Positions 1 through 7,545 of a stretch of DNA of 64,000 bases are shown in pieces. Source of the DNA: Synechococcus sp. Nb3U1 (lineage in GTDB: Bacteria > Cyanobacteriota > Cyanobacteriia > Thermostichales > Thermostichaceae). How positions within the stretch are numbered: the first letter of the stretch is position 1; the number at the start of each line of letters is the position of its first letter. The notes beneath the pieces are model-generated. The model had not been told where the DNA came from. It saw nothing but the letters and a program-made list of their open reading frames with translations, and made no database searches. The stretch covers positions 1,646,079 through 1,710,078 of the forward strand of contig NZ_JAKFYQ010000001.1 in the NCBI RefSeq assembly GCF_021533835.1, written 5' to 3'. Made by a program: the position numbers and the translations under genes.

Positions 1-2
1 CT

Positions 3-584
3 CCAATCTTAGAAGCAGAAGAGGACGATATCGCGGATCCAAAGCTGCCCTCTGAGGAATTGGAGTCGGAGGAATTGGAGTTGACGGCTGAGCTTGAGGA
101 AGAACTGGAAGATGAAGAGGAAGAAGAAGACGAAACTGACGAAGATAGCGAACTAGAGGATTTGGAAGACGACGAGGATGAAGACTCAGATTACTTCCTA
201 GAGGATGCCCCTGAAGCTGTTAGCTTGGCCGAGCCAGGCTACCAATTTCAGGTGTTGCCCCTAGAAGATCTAATCCCGCCTGAAACCTGTTATGCCGTGA
301 TTGACCGCTATCAGGAACTGGCCACTCGACCCCTGAAGGAGTTTTTTAACCTGGGATCCCTGCCCCCTCATGCCGAAGGGATCGACAGCGCCAACACGCT
401 GCCCATCTTCGACAACCACAGGGTGGCCCGCCGCTTTTCCGAGATGAGCCGCCGCGGCAGCAACACCTACCCGCCCTACCGAGTGATTCAGTTTTCCGGA
501 CACATTCTGGAGGCTGTGCGTAGCCAGTTGCAAAATAAAGGGATCACCCATCTGTTGATAGATGGGCAAATTTATACCCTGTGA
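3..584 (+). CDS. 3' part of a protein with a long acidic low-complexity region (unknown function)
   Basis: The reading frame is open to the left edge, so the true start lies outside the window; a TTG at 60 is not a convincing start. The visible N-terminal third is almost entirely Glu/Asp/Leu, a disordered acidic stretch. It is followed by a folded-looking domain of about 115 residues beginning near YQFQVLPLEDLIPP and ending LLIDGQIYTL. I do not recognise the family. Acidic tails of this kind also occur on nusA in this window, which may reflect a genome-wide habit. The end faces the convergent S1 gene 80 bp away. Confidence is good that it is coding and low for function. Confidence 0.7.
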   Translation, partial: PILEAEEDDIADPKLPSEELESEELELTAELEEELEDEEEEEDETDEDSELEDLEDDEDEDSDYFLEDAPEAVSLAEPGYQFQVLPLEDLIPPETCYAVIDRYQELATRPLKEFFNLGSLPPHAEGIDSANTLPIFDNHRVARRFSEMSRRGSNTYPPYRVIQFSGHILEAVRSQLQNKGITHLLIDGQIYTL

Positions 585-665
585 AAGGGGCCAAAAAAGG
601 GATCCCCAGCGGTTTGAGCAGGGATTCCTCGGGAATATTCTCGGGCGTATGTCACACAACCAGTA

Positions 666-1637
666 TCAATCCACTGCTGCGCCAGCGTACTCCAACTCTT
701 CCACCGCCACCTCCACCGGGGCTTCTTCCGGCTGCCCTTGCTTAGCGGCCAGCATTTGCTCGCGATACTTGGCCGCCATTTCTTCCGCGCCATCGTAAAC
801 CAGCTGTGGATCGCGGGTCATATCGCCAGGATTGGCCTCTAGCTGCTTGGTAGATAGCGAAATCCGACCCCGTTCGGCATCCAGGTCGATGATCATCACC
901 TTCACTTCATCGTTGACGTTGAAGACGCTGTGGGGAGTATCGATGTGATCGTGGGAGATCTCGGAAATGTGCAATAGGCCGGAAACGCCGCCAATATCGA
1001 TGAAGGCGCCGTAGGGTTTGATGCCGCGTACCGCACCGACCACCACTTCCCCCACTTCCAGTTTGTTCATCTTCCGCTCCACCAGGGCACGGCGATGGCT
1101 CAACACCAGGCGATTGCGATCTTCATCCACTTCCAAGAACTTGAGGGGCAATTCTTCACCCACCAAATCTTCCTTCGGCTTGCGGGTGCTGATGTGGGAT
1201 CCCGGAATAAAGCCCCGCAGCCCCTCGATGCGCACCAAAGCCCCACCCCGGTTGGTGGCAAAAATGGCGGAGCGCACGGTGGCATCTTCTTTTTGCAGCT
1301 GCCGTACCCGTTCCCAAGCCCGCATGTACTCAATGCGACGGATGGAGAGAGTCAGTTGCCCTTCTTCGTTCTCTTCGGTGAGGATAAAAAACTCGCGGGT
1401 CTCCCCCGGCTGCAACATCTCTTCTGGGTCATCCAACCGGCTAATGGACATTTCCTGCAACGGCAGAAAAGCAGCAGTTTTGGCCCCAATATCGATCAAC
1501 GCACCACGCGGCTCCAACGAAAACACTGTACCCGCCACAATTTCCCCAGGGCTGAAATGATAATCGTACTTATCGAGTAGGGCGGCAAAGTCCTCGGTGG
1601 TAAAACCTACATCAGCAGTGGCGGTGAATCGACTCAT
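666..1637 (-). CDS. rpsA: 30S ribosomal protein S1 (three S1 repeats)
   Basis: The 323-residue product has three S1 RNA-binding domains, roughly residues 29-98, 116-182 and 197-266, each with the typical GxxxxIxxxGAFVDIG pattern (for example GAVRGIKPYGAFIDIGG). Cyanobacterial S1 has about this length with three repeats, against six in E. coli. S1 binds mRNA on the small ribosomal subunit and helps initiation. The ATG at 1637 gives MSRFTATADVGFTTEDF; a TTG 48 bp upstream exists but would add an atypical Arg/Cys-rich leader. The C-terminal 50 residues are Ala/Glu-rich. Cyanobacteria often have two S1 paralogues, so the suffix rps1A or rps1B cannot be assigned. Confidence 0.9.
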   Translation of the reverse strand: MSRFTATADVGFTTEDFAALLDKYDYHFSPGEIVAGTVFSLEPRGALIDIGAKTAAFLPLQEMSISRLDDPEEMLQPGETREFFILTEENEEGQLTLSIRRIEYMRAWERVRQLQKEDATVRSAIFATNRGGALVRIEGLRGFIPGSHISTRKPKEDLVGEELPLKFLEVDEDRNRLVLSHRRALVERKMNKLEVGEVVVGAVRGIKPYGAFIDIGGVSGLLHISEISHDHIDTPHSVFNVNDEVKVMIIDLDAERGRISLSTKQLEANPGDMTRDPQLVYDGAEEMAAKYREQMLAAKQGQPEEAPVEVAVEELEYAGAAVD

Positions 1638-1847
1638 AGTGGTGAAGCAGCAGGCCGGTCGGCGCGGATAAAGGGCAAAGAACAAGTGAACCAGATGACC
1701 AAGTCCCCGGAGAGCTCACTCTCCTATCACCCCACACGCGACAGGGCAATAGGTTCGGGAAATACCATCCTAGCTTAGGGGTGTGCCGTTTGTGGCAGAT
1801 TTCCTCCGGATCCTGCCAAGCTAGATAGGGATTTGGGAGAGCAGCGG

Positions 1848-2894
1848 TTGCAATTTATTGACCAAGCGGAAATAGAGGTACAAGCCGGGGATGGCGGAGA
1901 TGGCATTGTCGCCTTCCGCCGAGAGAAATATGTGCCTGCTGGAGGGCCTTCTGGGGGCAATGGTGGACGCGGGGGCTCGGTGATTTTGGTAGCAGATCCC
2001 AATCTACAAACCCTACTGGATTTCCGCTTTCAGCATGTGATCAAAGCCGAGCATGGGGCCAAAGGGGGGCCAAACAATCGCACCGGAGCCAGTGGCGCGG
2101 ATCGGCTGGTGCGGGTGCCCTGTGGCACGGTGGTGAGCAATGCCCAAACTGGGGAAATACTTGGGGATTTGACCCATCGAGAGGATCAACTGCTGGTGGC
2201 TCGAGGGGGCAAGGGGGGCATGGGCAATGCCCACTTTTTGAGCAATCGCAATCGTGCCCCCCACAAGTTTACTGAGGGCAAACCGGGAGAGCATGTGCGC
2301 CTGCGGCTGGAGCTGAAACTCATCGCCGAAGTGGGCATTGTCGGTTTGCCGAATGCGGGCAAATCTACCCTGATTTCGGTGGTATCTTCCGCCCGACCCA
2401 AGGTTGCCGACTACCCCTTCACAACGTTGCAGCCCAATTTGGGGGTGGTACCCCATCCGCTGGGAGATGGGGTGGTGTTTGCCGATATTCCCGGGCTGAT
2501 CGAGGGTGCCCATTTGGGGGTGGGGTTAGGACACGAGTTTTTGCGGCATGTGGAGCGGACGCGGGTCTTGATTCATTTGGTGGATGGTACGGCGGCGGAT
2601 CCCGTCAAGGATTACCAGACGATCCAACAGGAGCTGCGAGCCTACGGCCATGGCCTTACGGAGAAACCGCAGATTCTGGTTTTGAATAAGATCGATGCCC
2701 TCGCGCCCCAAGAGATTGCCGAACGCTCCCAAGGGTTATCCACCGCCGCTGCCACTTCGGTTTTGGCCATTTCCGCCATTGCTAAGCAGGGGTTGGATCC
2801 CTTGCTGCAGCGGGTGTGGGAACAACTGAGCTTAGAAAGACAGCCCTCTGGCACAGTGGAGTTTGGCTTAATCTCTGGAAACTCTGTACACTAG
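1848..2894 (+). CDS. obg: Obg/CgtA GTPase, ribosome assembly
   Basis: The 348-residue protein has the glycine-rich Obg fold at residues 1-158 ([19 protein letters not shown]...) followed by a TRAFAC GTPase domain with GLPNAGKST (G1), DIPGLIEGA (G3) and NKID (G4). Obg proteins act in late 50S assembly and stress signalling. I chose TTG at 1848 because it gives the family start MQFIDQAEI and has GGGAGA eight bases upstream; an earlier in-frame TTG at 1833 adds five unusual residues. The C-terminal OCT domain of some Obg proteins is absent, as in other cyanobacterial members. It lies divergently from the S1 gene. Confidence 0.95.
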   Translation: MQFIDQAEIEVQAGDGGDGIVAFRREKYVPAGGPSGGNGGRGGSVILVADPNLQTLLDFRFQHVIKAEHGAKGGPNNRTGASGADRLVRVPCGTVVSNAQTGEILGDLTHREDQLLVARGGKGGMGNAHFLSNRNRAPHKFTEGKPGEHVRLRLELKLIAEVGIVGLPNAGKSTLISVVSSARPKVADYPFTTLQPNLGVVPHPLGDGVVFADIPGLIEGAHLGVGLGHEFLRHVERTRVLIHLVDGTAADPVKDYQTIQQELRAYGHGLTEKPQILVLNKIDALAPQEIAERSQGLSTAAATSVLAISAIAKQGLDPLLQRVWEQLSLERQPSGTVEFGLISGNSVH

Positions 2895-2956
2895 GCGAGT
2901 TCTGGTGCGCAGCAAACTTAAAATAAGCCTGTGCCTTCCCAAGACCTAGAGACCCT

Positions 2957-3307
2957 ATGTACATTTCGGAGGAGAATCTGCCACCGGATTTGCGTCAAAT
3001 CATGTTGGCCATAAAGCAGGCGGCTCAAGTCAGGGCAGGAGCCTGTGTGGATCTGTTGATGCTCCTGCGGCTGTTGGAGGAAATGCATCGGTTGATCTTG
3101 GATGGCACCTTTCGGGAGTCGTTACCCAATACTCGTCAAGCCCTCTACCGTGTGCTGCAAGATCTAGAAGAGGCGGGAGATTGGCCCTATTTGCCCCGGC
3201 TGCATATTCAAGCCTTGATGCAGCAGTTGGAGGGATCCCCGCCCATGCTGGTGCCGCCCACACCCCGCTTTTTTGAGCCCTTGGGGGGAGAAGGTTCCGA
3301 CCCGTGA
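2957..3307 (+). CDS. conserved-looking small helical protein, unknown
   Basis: This 116-residue protein starts at an ATG (MYISEENLPPDLRQIM) 62 bp after obg. It is predicted from composition to be mostly helical, with a leucine-rich stretch near residues 30-45 (VDLLMLLRLLEEMHRLILDG) and a proline-rich C-terminus. No catalytic motif is visible and I do not recognise the family. Codon usage matches its neighbours, which supports a real gene. It may be co-transcribed with obg. Confidence 0.65.
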   Translation: MYISEENLPPDLRQIMLAIKQAAQVRAGACVDLLMLLRLLEEMHRLILDGTFRESLPNTRQALYRVLQDLEEAGDWPYLPRLHIQALMQQLEGSPPMLVPPTPRFFEPLGGEGSDP

Positions 3308-3329
3308 AATGCGTCGGAGGGATCCCATT

Positions 3330-3353
3330 GTTTGTTCATTTGTTTGTTCATTT
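3330..3353. repeat. 12-bp perfect tandem duplication
   Basis: Two adjacent copies of GTTTGTTCATTT lie just downstream of the small gene ending at 3307. It is one of a series of two-copy microduplications in this window. Confidence 0.9.
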
Positions 3354-3504
3354 TTTGTTAAGGTGACGGGGGATCTCGACGCCCCTCCGAGTCGTGTGGT
3401 TCCCGGCAGGGTGCCGTAGGCATAGCACGATTGGGTTGGATCGACTGAGATCAACTTGGATCGAATGGTTTGGTTTGGGATCCCGCTTTTTGCTCCTCTC
3501 CCCC

Positions 3505-4200
3505 ATGGCCGAGTATTTCAAGCTCCATCCTCAATATCCCCAGGCACGTTCCATTCAGCAGATCACGGCGGCTTTGCGAGATGGCGCTGTGATGCTTTAT
3601 CCAACGGATACGGTCTATGCCATTGGTTGTGATGTCACCCACAAGCAGGCGGTTGAGCGGGTGCGCCGCATTAAGCAGCTTTCCAACGACAAACCTCTCA
3701 CTTTTTTGTGCCCCTCTCTATCGCGGATCGCCCACTATGCTCAGGTAACGGATCCCGCCTATCGGTTGATGCGTCGGTTGATCCCTGGCCCCTTTACTTT
3801 TCTGCTGCCCGCTACCAAACTGGTTCCCAAGCTGGTGATGGATCCGAAACGGAAAACCACAGGTATTCGTGTGCCCGATTCCAGCATTTGTCAGGCTTTG
3901 TTAGGGGAGCTGGGTAATCCAATTGTTTCGACCTCCGCTAAGTTGAGTGGGGATACCGTCGGCTCCCTGGATGTCAGTTTTGGTCGCGAAGGGCAAGCTG
4001 AAGATGGGCTGGAAAGTCTTGCTGCAGAGGAAATGAAGCATCTGGAAAAACAGGTGGATCTGGTGCTGGATGATGAGGCTCCCTACCGAGCCAAAGTTTC
4101 GACGGTGATTGATCTGACAGGGCCGGAGCCGTTGGTGGTGCGTGCTGGTTTGGGGTACGACCAAGTGGCGGATTTGCAGGTGACAGAATTGAGGGTGTGA
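3505..4200 (+). CDS. TsaC/Sua5/YciO-family protein (threonylcarbamoyl-AMP synthase-like)
   Basis: The 231-residue product is a single YrdC domain. The PTDTVYAIGCD motif near residues 33-43 and RRIKQLSNDKPLTFLC near residue 57 form the conserved nucleotide and threonine-binding face. The family makes threonylcarbamoyl-AMP for the t6A37 modification of ANN-decoding tRNAs; the YciO branch is less well characterised, and I cannot separate the two by eye. The ATG at 3505 gives MAEYFKLHPQYPQ; the frame is open upstream but that leader looks non-coding. There is no fused Sua5 C-terminal domain. Confidence 0.85.
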   Translation: MAEYFKLHPQYPQARSIQQITAALRDGAVMLYPTDTVYAIGCDVTHKQAVERVRRIKQLSNDKPLTFLCPSLSRIAHYAQVTDPAYRLMRRLIPGPFTFLLPATKLVPKLVMDPKRKTTGIRVPDSSICQALLGELGNPIVSTSAKLSGDTVGSLDVSFGREGQAEDGLESLAAEEMKHLEKQVDLVLDDEAPYRAKVSTVIDLTGPEPLVVRAGLGYDQVADLQVTELRV

Positions 4201-4204
4201 CATA

Positions 4205-4712
4205 CTCCCGACCCTCACGTTGTGCCTACGGCAGGCTTGCGCCAACGCGTAGAGGGCGGGCTTCTCCAGTCTTTCGACCTTCGCGTTTTAGAGTGAGCCG
4301 ATGTCCCAGGCCCACTTTTTTTAGGCACTCCACAGTGGGGGCAGTTATGCCAGCGGTCGGACAACTCCTTCGGCACTCTGTTCAGGCAAATTGCACAATG
4401 CTGGGATGTGCCAGCGGGGTTAACCTTCGCGACCAACCGCCCAGCTTTTGCAGCTTTGTACGGAAGGATTTCGTTCAGGAACCCGGCTATGCCAGCATCA
4501 GCAAAACTTTTGTTCAGCCCAGACTTGGCCGATTGACCGTTAGGCAAAAACTCGCCGCCTTCACCCGTCTTTGGCTTGCATCGGCGGGTCATGTTGGCGA
4601 CTTTCAGATCCTCTACAAGGGTTACGTCTGCCTTGTCCACCATTGAACAGCAAGATTCCCCTGACTCGGGCACTTCGGGGGCATCGTTCGCATCAGCGGC
4701 AGCTTGCTGCAA
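4205..4712 (-). pseudogene. TnpB (IS200/IS605 OrfB) transposase C-terminal remnant
   Basis: Read on the minus strand, the fragment retains VEDLKVANMTRR (the RuvC-like glutamate region), GLNKSFADAGIAGFLNEI and the zinc-finger pair CAIC...CPHC, all diagnostic of TnpB/OrfB. The N-terminal two thirds is missing. After CPHCG the expected RDxNxA segment carrying the last catalytic aspartate is absent, replaced by an out-of-frame tail. It therefore cannot be an active nuclease. No TnpA partner is nearby. Similar GTGCC...GCCAACG elements lie on both sides (about 4219-4262 and 4752-4790). Confidence 0.85.
4219..4262. repeat. left GTGCC...GCCAACG element beside the TnpB remnant
   Basis: This stretch (GTGCCTACGGCAGGCTTGCG onward to the GGGCGGG) resembles the one at 4752-4790 in the same orientation, with gaps. 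Sequences of the form GTGCC..GGCACGGCTACGCCAACG are common short repeats near cyanobacterial IS elements. They may be old element ends. Confidence 0.45.
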
Positions 4713-4751
4713 CCCCCTCAGCGCCCTTGGCTTTCCTCCCGACGCTCCCCT

Positions 4752-4790
4752 AGTGCCAGAGGCACGGCTACGCCAACGGGAGAGCGCGGG
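4752..4790. repeat. right GTGCC...GCCAACG element beside the TnpB remnant
   Basis: It contains GTGCCAGAGGCAC, an imperfect dyad, followed by GGCTACGCCAACG. It is related to the element at 4219-4262 and marks the upstream side of the decayed transposase. The DNA from 4713 to 4894 holds nothing else I can identify. Confidence 0.45.
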
Positions 4791-4894
4791 GCTAGGAACG
4801 ACCTGCGGTCTAGCCGCCGATTAGCTAAAAGATCGGGATCCGGTGCTCTGTCCGGCGAACCCTAGAATAGAGGCGGTGTCTGCGCGGTTTGCCC

Positions 4895-5536
4895 ATGCCC
4901 GAAGCTCTGGCTCAGCAAAAATTGGAGCTGTTGCGTACCCTCGAGACGACCAATCGGGGCCGCAATGTTTTGCCCGACCAAAAACCCAAGCTTTTGGCGC
5001 AAATCGCTGCTCTAGAAGCCCTCAACCCCACCCCTATCCCAATATCCACTCCTGAATTGCTAGAGGGCAATTGGTTGACCCTCTTCACCACGAGTGCAGA
5101 TCTGTTACGCCTGGCCAACAGTTTGCCCATCCTAACCACTGGGGAAATTTACCAGTGCATTCGCACCCAAACAAAGCAGGTATTTAACGTGGCGGAGGTA
5201 CAGGGATCCGGCTGGCTGGGGGCTTGGGTGCCTCGGGGGATTTTTGCCGTGTCGGCTCGGTTCGCACCGGAATCGGAACGGCGGGTGCAGGTGGTGTTCG
5301 AGCGCTTTGTACTGGGATCCCAGATGCTGATGAACTACGAGATCGAGAGCTTTCTGGATTTGCTAGAACATGATCCGGCACGGATCCCGGCCCTCAAGAT
5401 CGACATTCGCCGCCGGGAACAAAGCGGCTGGTTAGATATTACCTATCTGGATGAAGATCTGCGCATTGGTCGGGGCAGCGAAGGGAGCCTCTTCGTTTTG
5501 CAGAAGGTATCCTCTGAAGCCCACAAAAAAGGGTGA
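4895..5536 (+). CDS. PAP/fibrillin family protein
   Basis: The 213-residue product matches the plastid lipid-associated protein (PAP/fibrillin) pattern: an N-terminal helix followed by LLEGNWLTLFTTSADLLRL, a central beta-rich part, and a C-terminal TYLDEDLRIGRGSEGSLFVL segment that is highly typical of the family. Fibrillins are lipocalin-like proteins found with thylakoids and plastoglobules, linked to lipid or quinone binding and photoprotection. ATG at 4895 is preferred to a TTG six bases upstream. It ends 16 bp from the convergent ferredoxin gene. Confidence 0.88.
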   Translation: MPEALAQQKLELLRTLETTNRGRNVLPDQKPKLLAQIAALEALNPTPIPISTPELLEGNWLTLFTTSADLLRLANSLPILTTGEIYQCIRTQTKQVFNVAEVQGSGWLGAWVPRGIFAVSARFAPESERRVQVVFERFVLGSQMLMNYEIESFLDLLEHDPARIPALKIDIRRREQSGWLDITYLDEDLRIGRGSEGSLFVLQKVSSEAHKKG

Positions 5537-5552
5537 GCAAGAGCGCACTCCC

Positions 5553-6038
5553 TCAAAACTCCTGGCTACTCTGGGCCAAAGTTTGCTGGATGTCGAGGTC
5601 TAACCCTTTCACCGATTCCAACACCGAACGGGTGATCAACTTTCCTTCCTGCACCAGGGTTATCCCTGTTACAGGGTGCAACAGCGGTTGTTCCGCCCGC
5701 CGCCCAATCAAAGCCTCAATATCCTTGAAGGCGTTGATGTACATCCCTGCGGGCAGTTCCACCACCACCCCTTCCCCCAGCACACGTGCTTGGCAGGCGA
5801 GGCGAGAATTGGGCTTGCAGGTGGTAATCACTTCCAGGGTGCGCTGTTCCCGCTTGGTCAAGCCAGACAGGGATCCCATCCCTTCTTTGACGTAAACATG
5901 ACAGGTGGCACAGAGGCCGCGCCCGCCACACTCCTTCAATACATTCAGATCCTCTTGCAGGAGTACCGAGAGCAAATTGCTATTGGTGGCAATTTCCGAC
6001 ACCTGAGCTATCGGATCCAACCGCACGCGCTTGACCAT
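5553..6038 (-). CDS. 2Fe-2S ferredoxin (adrenodoxin-type spacing)
   Basis: The 161-residue protein has cysteines at 37, 43, 46 and 82, giving C-x5-C-x2-C-x35-C within CGGRGLCATC and RLACQ. That is the ligand pattern of a plant/adrenodoxin-superfamily 2Fe-2S cluster. A C-terminal extension of about 60 residues (GMYINAFKDIEALIGRR onward) follows the domain; it may form a partner-binding region. Photosynthetic PetF ferredoxins are shorter (about 97 residues) with C-x4-C-x2-C spacing, so this is not PetF. It stands alone, without an adjacent reductase or oxygenase. Confidence 0.85.
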   Translation of the reverse strand: MVKRVRLDPIAQVSEIATNSNLLSVLLQEDLNVLKECGGRGLCATCHVYVKEGMGSLSGLTKREQRTLEVITTCKPNSRLACQARVLGEGVVVELPAGMYINAFKDIEALIGRRAEQPLLHPVTGITLVQEGKLITRSVLESVKGLDLDIQQTLAQSSQEF

Positions 6039-6171
6039 GCGCTTCCTCTTGTTACATCTCTTAACAATAGCTTGCCCATGGAAGGGGATCCCGGTAGCAT
6101 TCGCTTCAGATCATTGACCACTCCAGTTTGGCCGGTTGATCCCGTTTTTGGGGACTTCGACAGGGGTCAGG

Positions 6172-6693
6172 CTAATCACACAATTGCAGACGGGATTGCG
6201 GCTGCCGCATGGCCGGATCGATCTCGTGGGTTAGCTCAAAGTTGATCACTCGCCAGCGGTTGGGGGATCCGTTTGAATTGGGACTGTCTGGGGCATTGGA
6301 ACTAAAACTGACGGGCAGGCCGTAGAGGCGGGGTGGGCCAGGGCGACGATGGGATCCCTGCTCCAAATAGGGGGTGAGCAATTGGCAGTAACGTTCGGCA
6401 ACCACCACCTGGGTAGCCCGCAGCCCCTGCATCCGCAACCGATCCAATTCTTCATGAATCTCAAAGCGGATCCCATCTGCATGGGTATGTTGGCGAAACC
6501 AACGGCCTTCCCAGAAGCGCCAACGCCGCCCCGATTGCAGATGTACCAATTCTTCTTGTTCAGGGTCTGCCTCAAACGCGCCATGCCGATGACAAAGATA
6601 GGTATCCGTCAGGGTCAGGGCAGCAATCGTTTGCCGACAGTGGGGACACTGGATGCTGGGGCCGAAAATGGGATAGGAAAAGGCGACCGTCAT
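6172..6693 (-). CDS. cyanobacterial zinc-ribbon-like protein (TIGR02652-like)
   Basis: The 173-residue protein opens with a probable metal site: IQCPHCRQTI, then CHRHG about 20 residues on. It continues with a Trp-rich section (GRRWRFWEGRWFRQHTHADG). From memory this matches a cyanobacteria-specific family named TIGR02652 with no known function. ATG at 6693 is chosen, with GGGG upstream; a GTG at 6705 is possible. The C-terminal 40 residues are Pro/Asn/Ser-rich and probably disordered. A TATAAT hexamer lies 54 bp upstream on this strand. Confidence 0.75.
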   Translation of the reverse strand: MTVAFSYPIFGPSIQCPHCRQTIAALTLTDTYLCHRHGAFEADPEQEELVHLQSGRRWRFWEGRWFRQHTHADGIRFEIHEELDRLRMQGLRATQVVVAERYCQLLTPYLEQGSHRRPGPPRLYGLPVSFSSNAPDSPNSNGSPNRWRVINFELTHEIDPAMRQPQSRLQLCD

Positions 6694-6746
6694 AGAGAAC
6701 CCCACAAAAATGGGCTGTGTGTGCGGGCAAACCCACAGTTGTCCAC

Positions 6747-6752
6747 ATTATA
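6747..6752 (-). promoter_or_regulatory. candidate -10 box for the TIGR02652-like gene
   Basis: Reading the minus strand, TATAAT lies 54 bp before the ATG at 6693. No good -35 box is seen at 16-18 bp, so this is a partial promoter match only. The 298 bp between this gene and rimP also holds the terminator-like hairpin at 6901-6924; nothing else was recognised there. Confidence 0.4.
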
Positions 6753-6900
6753 GGAGCTTGCCTTTGTGGGGATCTGACCGGGAAGGGATCCCCTGGCAAA
6801 ATCTGGCAGGATCTCCTAAGGTGAGAAATAGGGATTCCCCTTAACCCTGGCCTCGCCAACTCGGGTCGAATCTCTGACAACCTCCGAAACAAAAACGGGG

Positions 6901-6924
6901 AGTGGGGTAGTGCCCACTTTTTTT
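6901..6924 (+). terminator. terminator-like hairpin in the rimP-nusA leader (possible attenuator)
   Basis: AGTGGG (6901-6906) and CCCACT (6913-6918) form a perfect six-pair stem with a six-base loop, followed by an unbroken T run to 6924. The upstream gene is transcribed the other way, so on the plus strand this element can only act on transcripts heading into rimP, whose ATG is at 6992. It could be an attenuator of the rimP-nusA operon or a barrier to stray transcription. Confidence 0.6.
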
Positions 6925-6991
6925 GTGTTTTTAGGGGTTGCCGTTGCCCAGATGGGCTTTGCCACTTCCTGGTGTTGATATCGAGTGTGTT

Positions 6992-7465
6992 ATGGCCCAC
7001 CCTCTGATCCCACAGCTGGAAATCCTAGCCCGCCCCTTGGCCACTCAACTGGGGTACGAGCTGGTGCAGATGGTTTTTCACACCAACCAACATCCGCCCA
7101 TCCTCCGGGTGGATATTCGCCCGCTGGATCCGGAGCAAGACACCAGCCATGCCGACTGCGAAACCATGAGTCAAGCCTTGGAAGCGGAGCTGGATCGAGT
7201 GGATCTGATTCCTGGCCAGTACGTGCTGGAGATCTCTAGCCCCGGCCTCGATAACCTTTTGAACAGCGACCGGGACTTCACGGTGTTCAAAGGCTTTGCA
7301 GTGGAGGTCGCCCTGGATCCCCCCTACAAAGGCAAAGCCCTCTGGTCAGGGCATCTGTTGGGTCGGGATGAGGAGACGGTTGCCCTATCCCTCAAGGGGC
7401 GGCGCGTCCGGTTGCCCCGTGCTTCCGTACAGCGGGTGTCTCTTTCCGAGGCCGAAACGGATTAG
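6992..7465 (+). CDS. rimP: ribosome maturation factor RimP
   Basis: The 157-residue product has the two-domain RimP layout: an N-terminal alpha/beta domain (LARPLATQLGYELVQMVF) ending in the family signature YVLEISSPGLDNLL, then an SH3-like C-terminal barrel (GFAVEVALDPPYKGKALWSG). RimP is needed for 30S subunit maturation. ATG at 6992 gives MAHPLIPQLEILA. It is followed after 80 bp by nusA, the conserved order in bacteria, and the hairpin at 6901-6924 lies in its leader. Confidence 0.92.
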   Translation: MAHPLIPQLEILARPLATQLGYELVQMVFHTNQHPPILRVDIRPLDPEQDTSHADCETMSQALEAELDRVDLIPGQYVLEISSPGLDNLLNSDRDFTVFKGFAVEVALDPPYKGKALWSGHLLGRDEETVALSLKGRRVRLPRASVQRVSLSEAETD

Positions 7466-7545
7466 GGCCCAGGGATCCCTGAGGTGGGGTTGGGCTTAGG
7501 TTACGCGAACAAGGTTTTTAGCATTCTTTCAGGAGAACGGTTCTT

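Noticed and set aside
4571-4824. Plus-strand small open frames over the TnpB remnant
   Set aside because: They lie opposite the recognisable transposase sequence and have no similarity or start signals.
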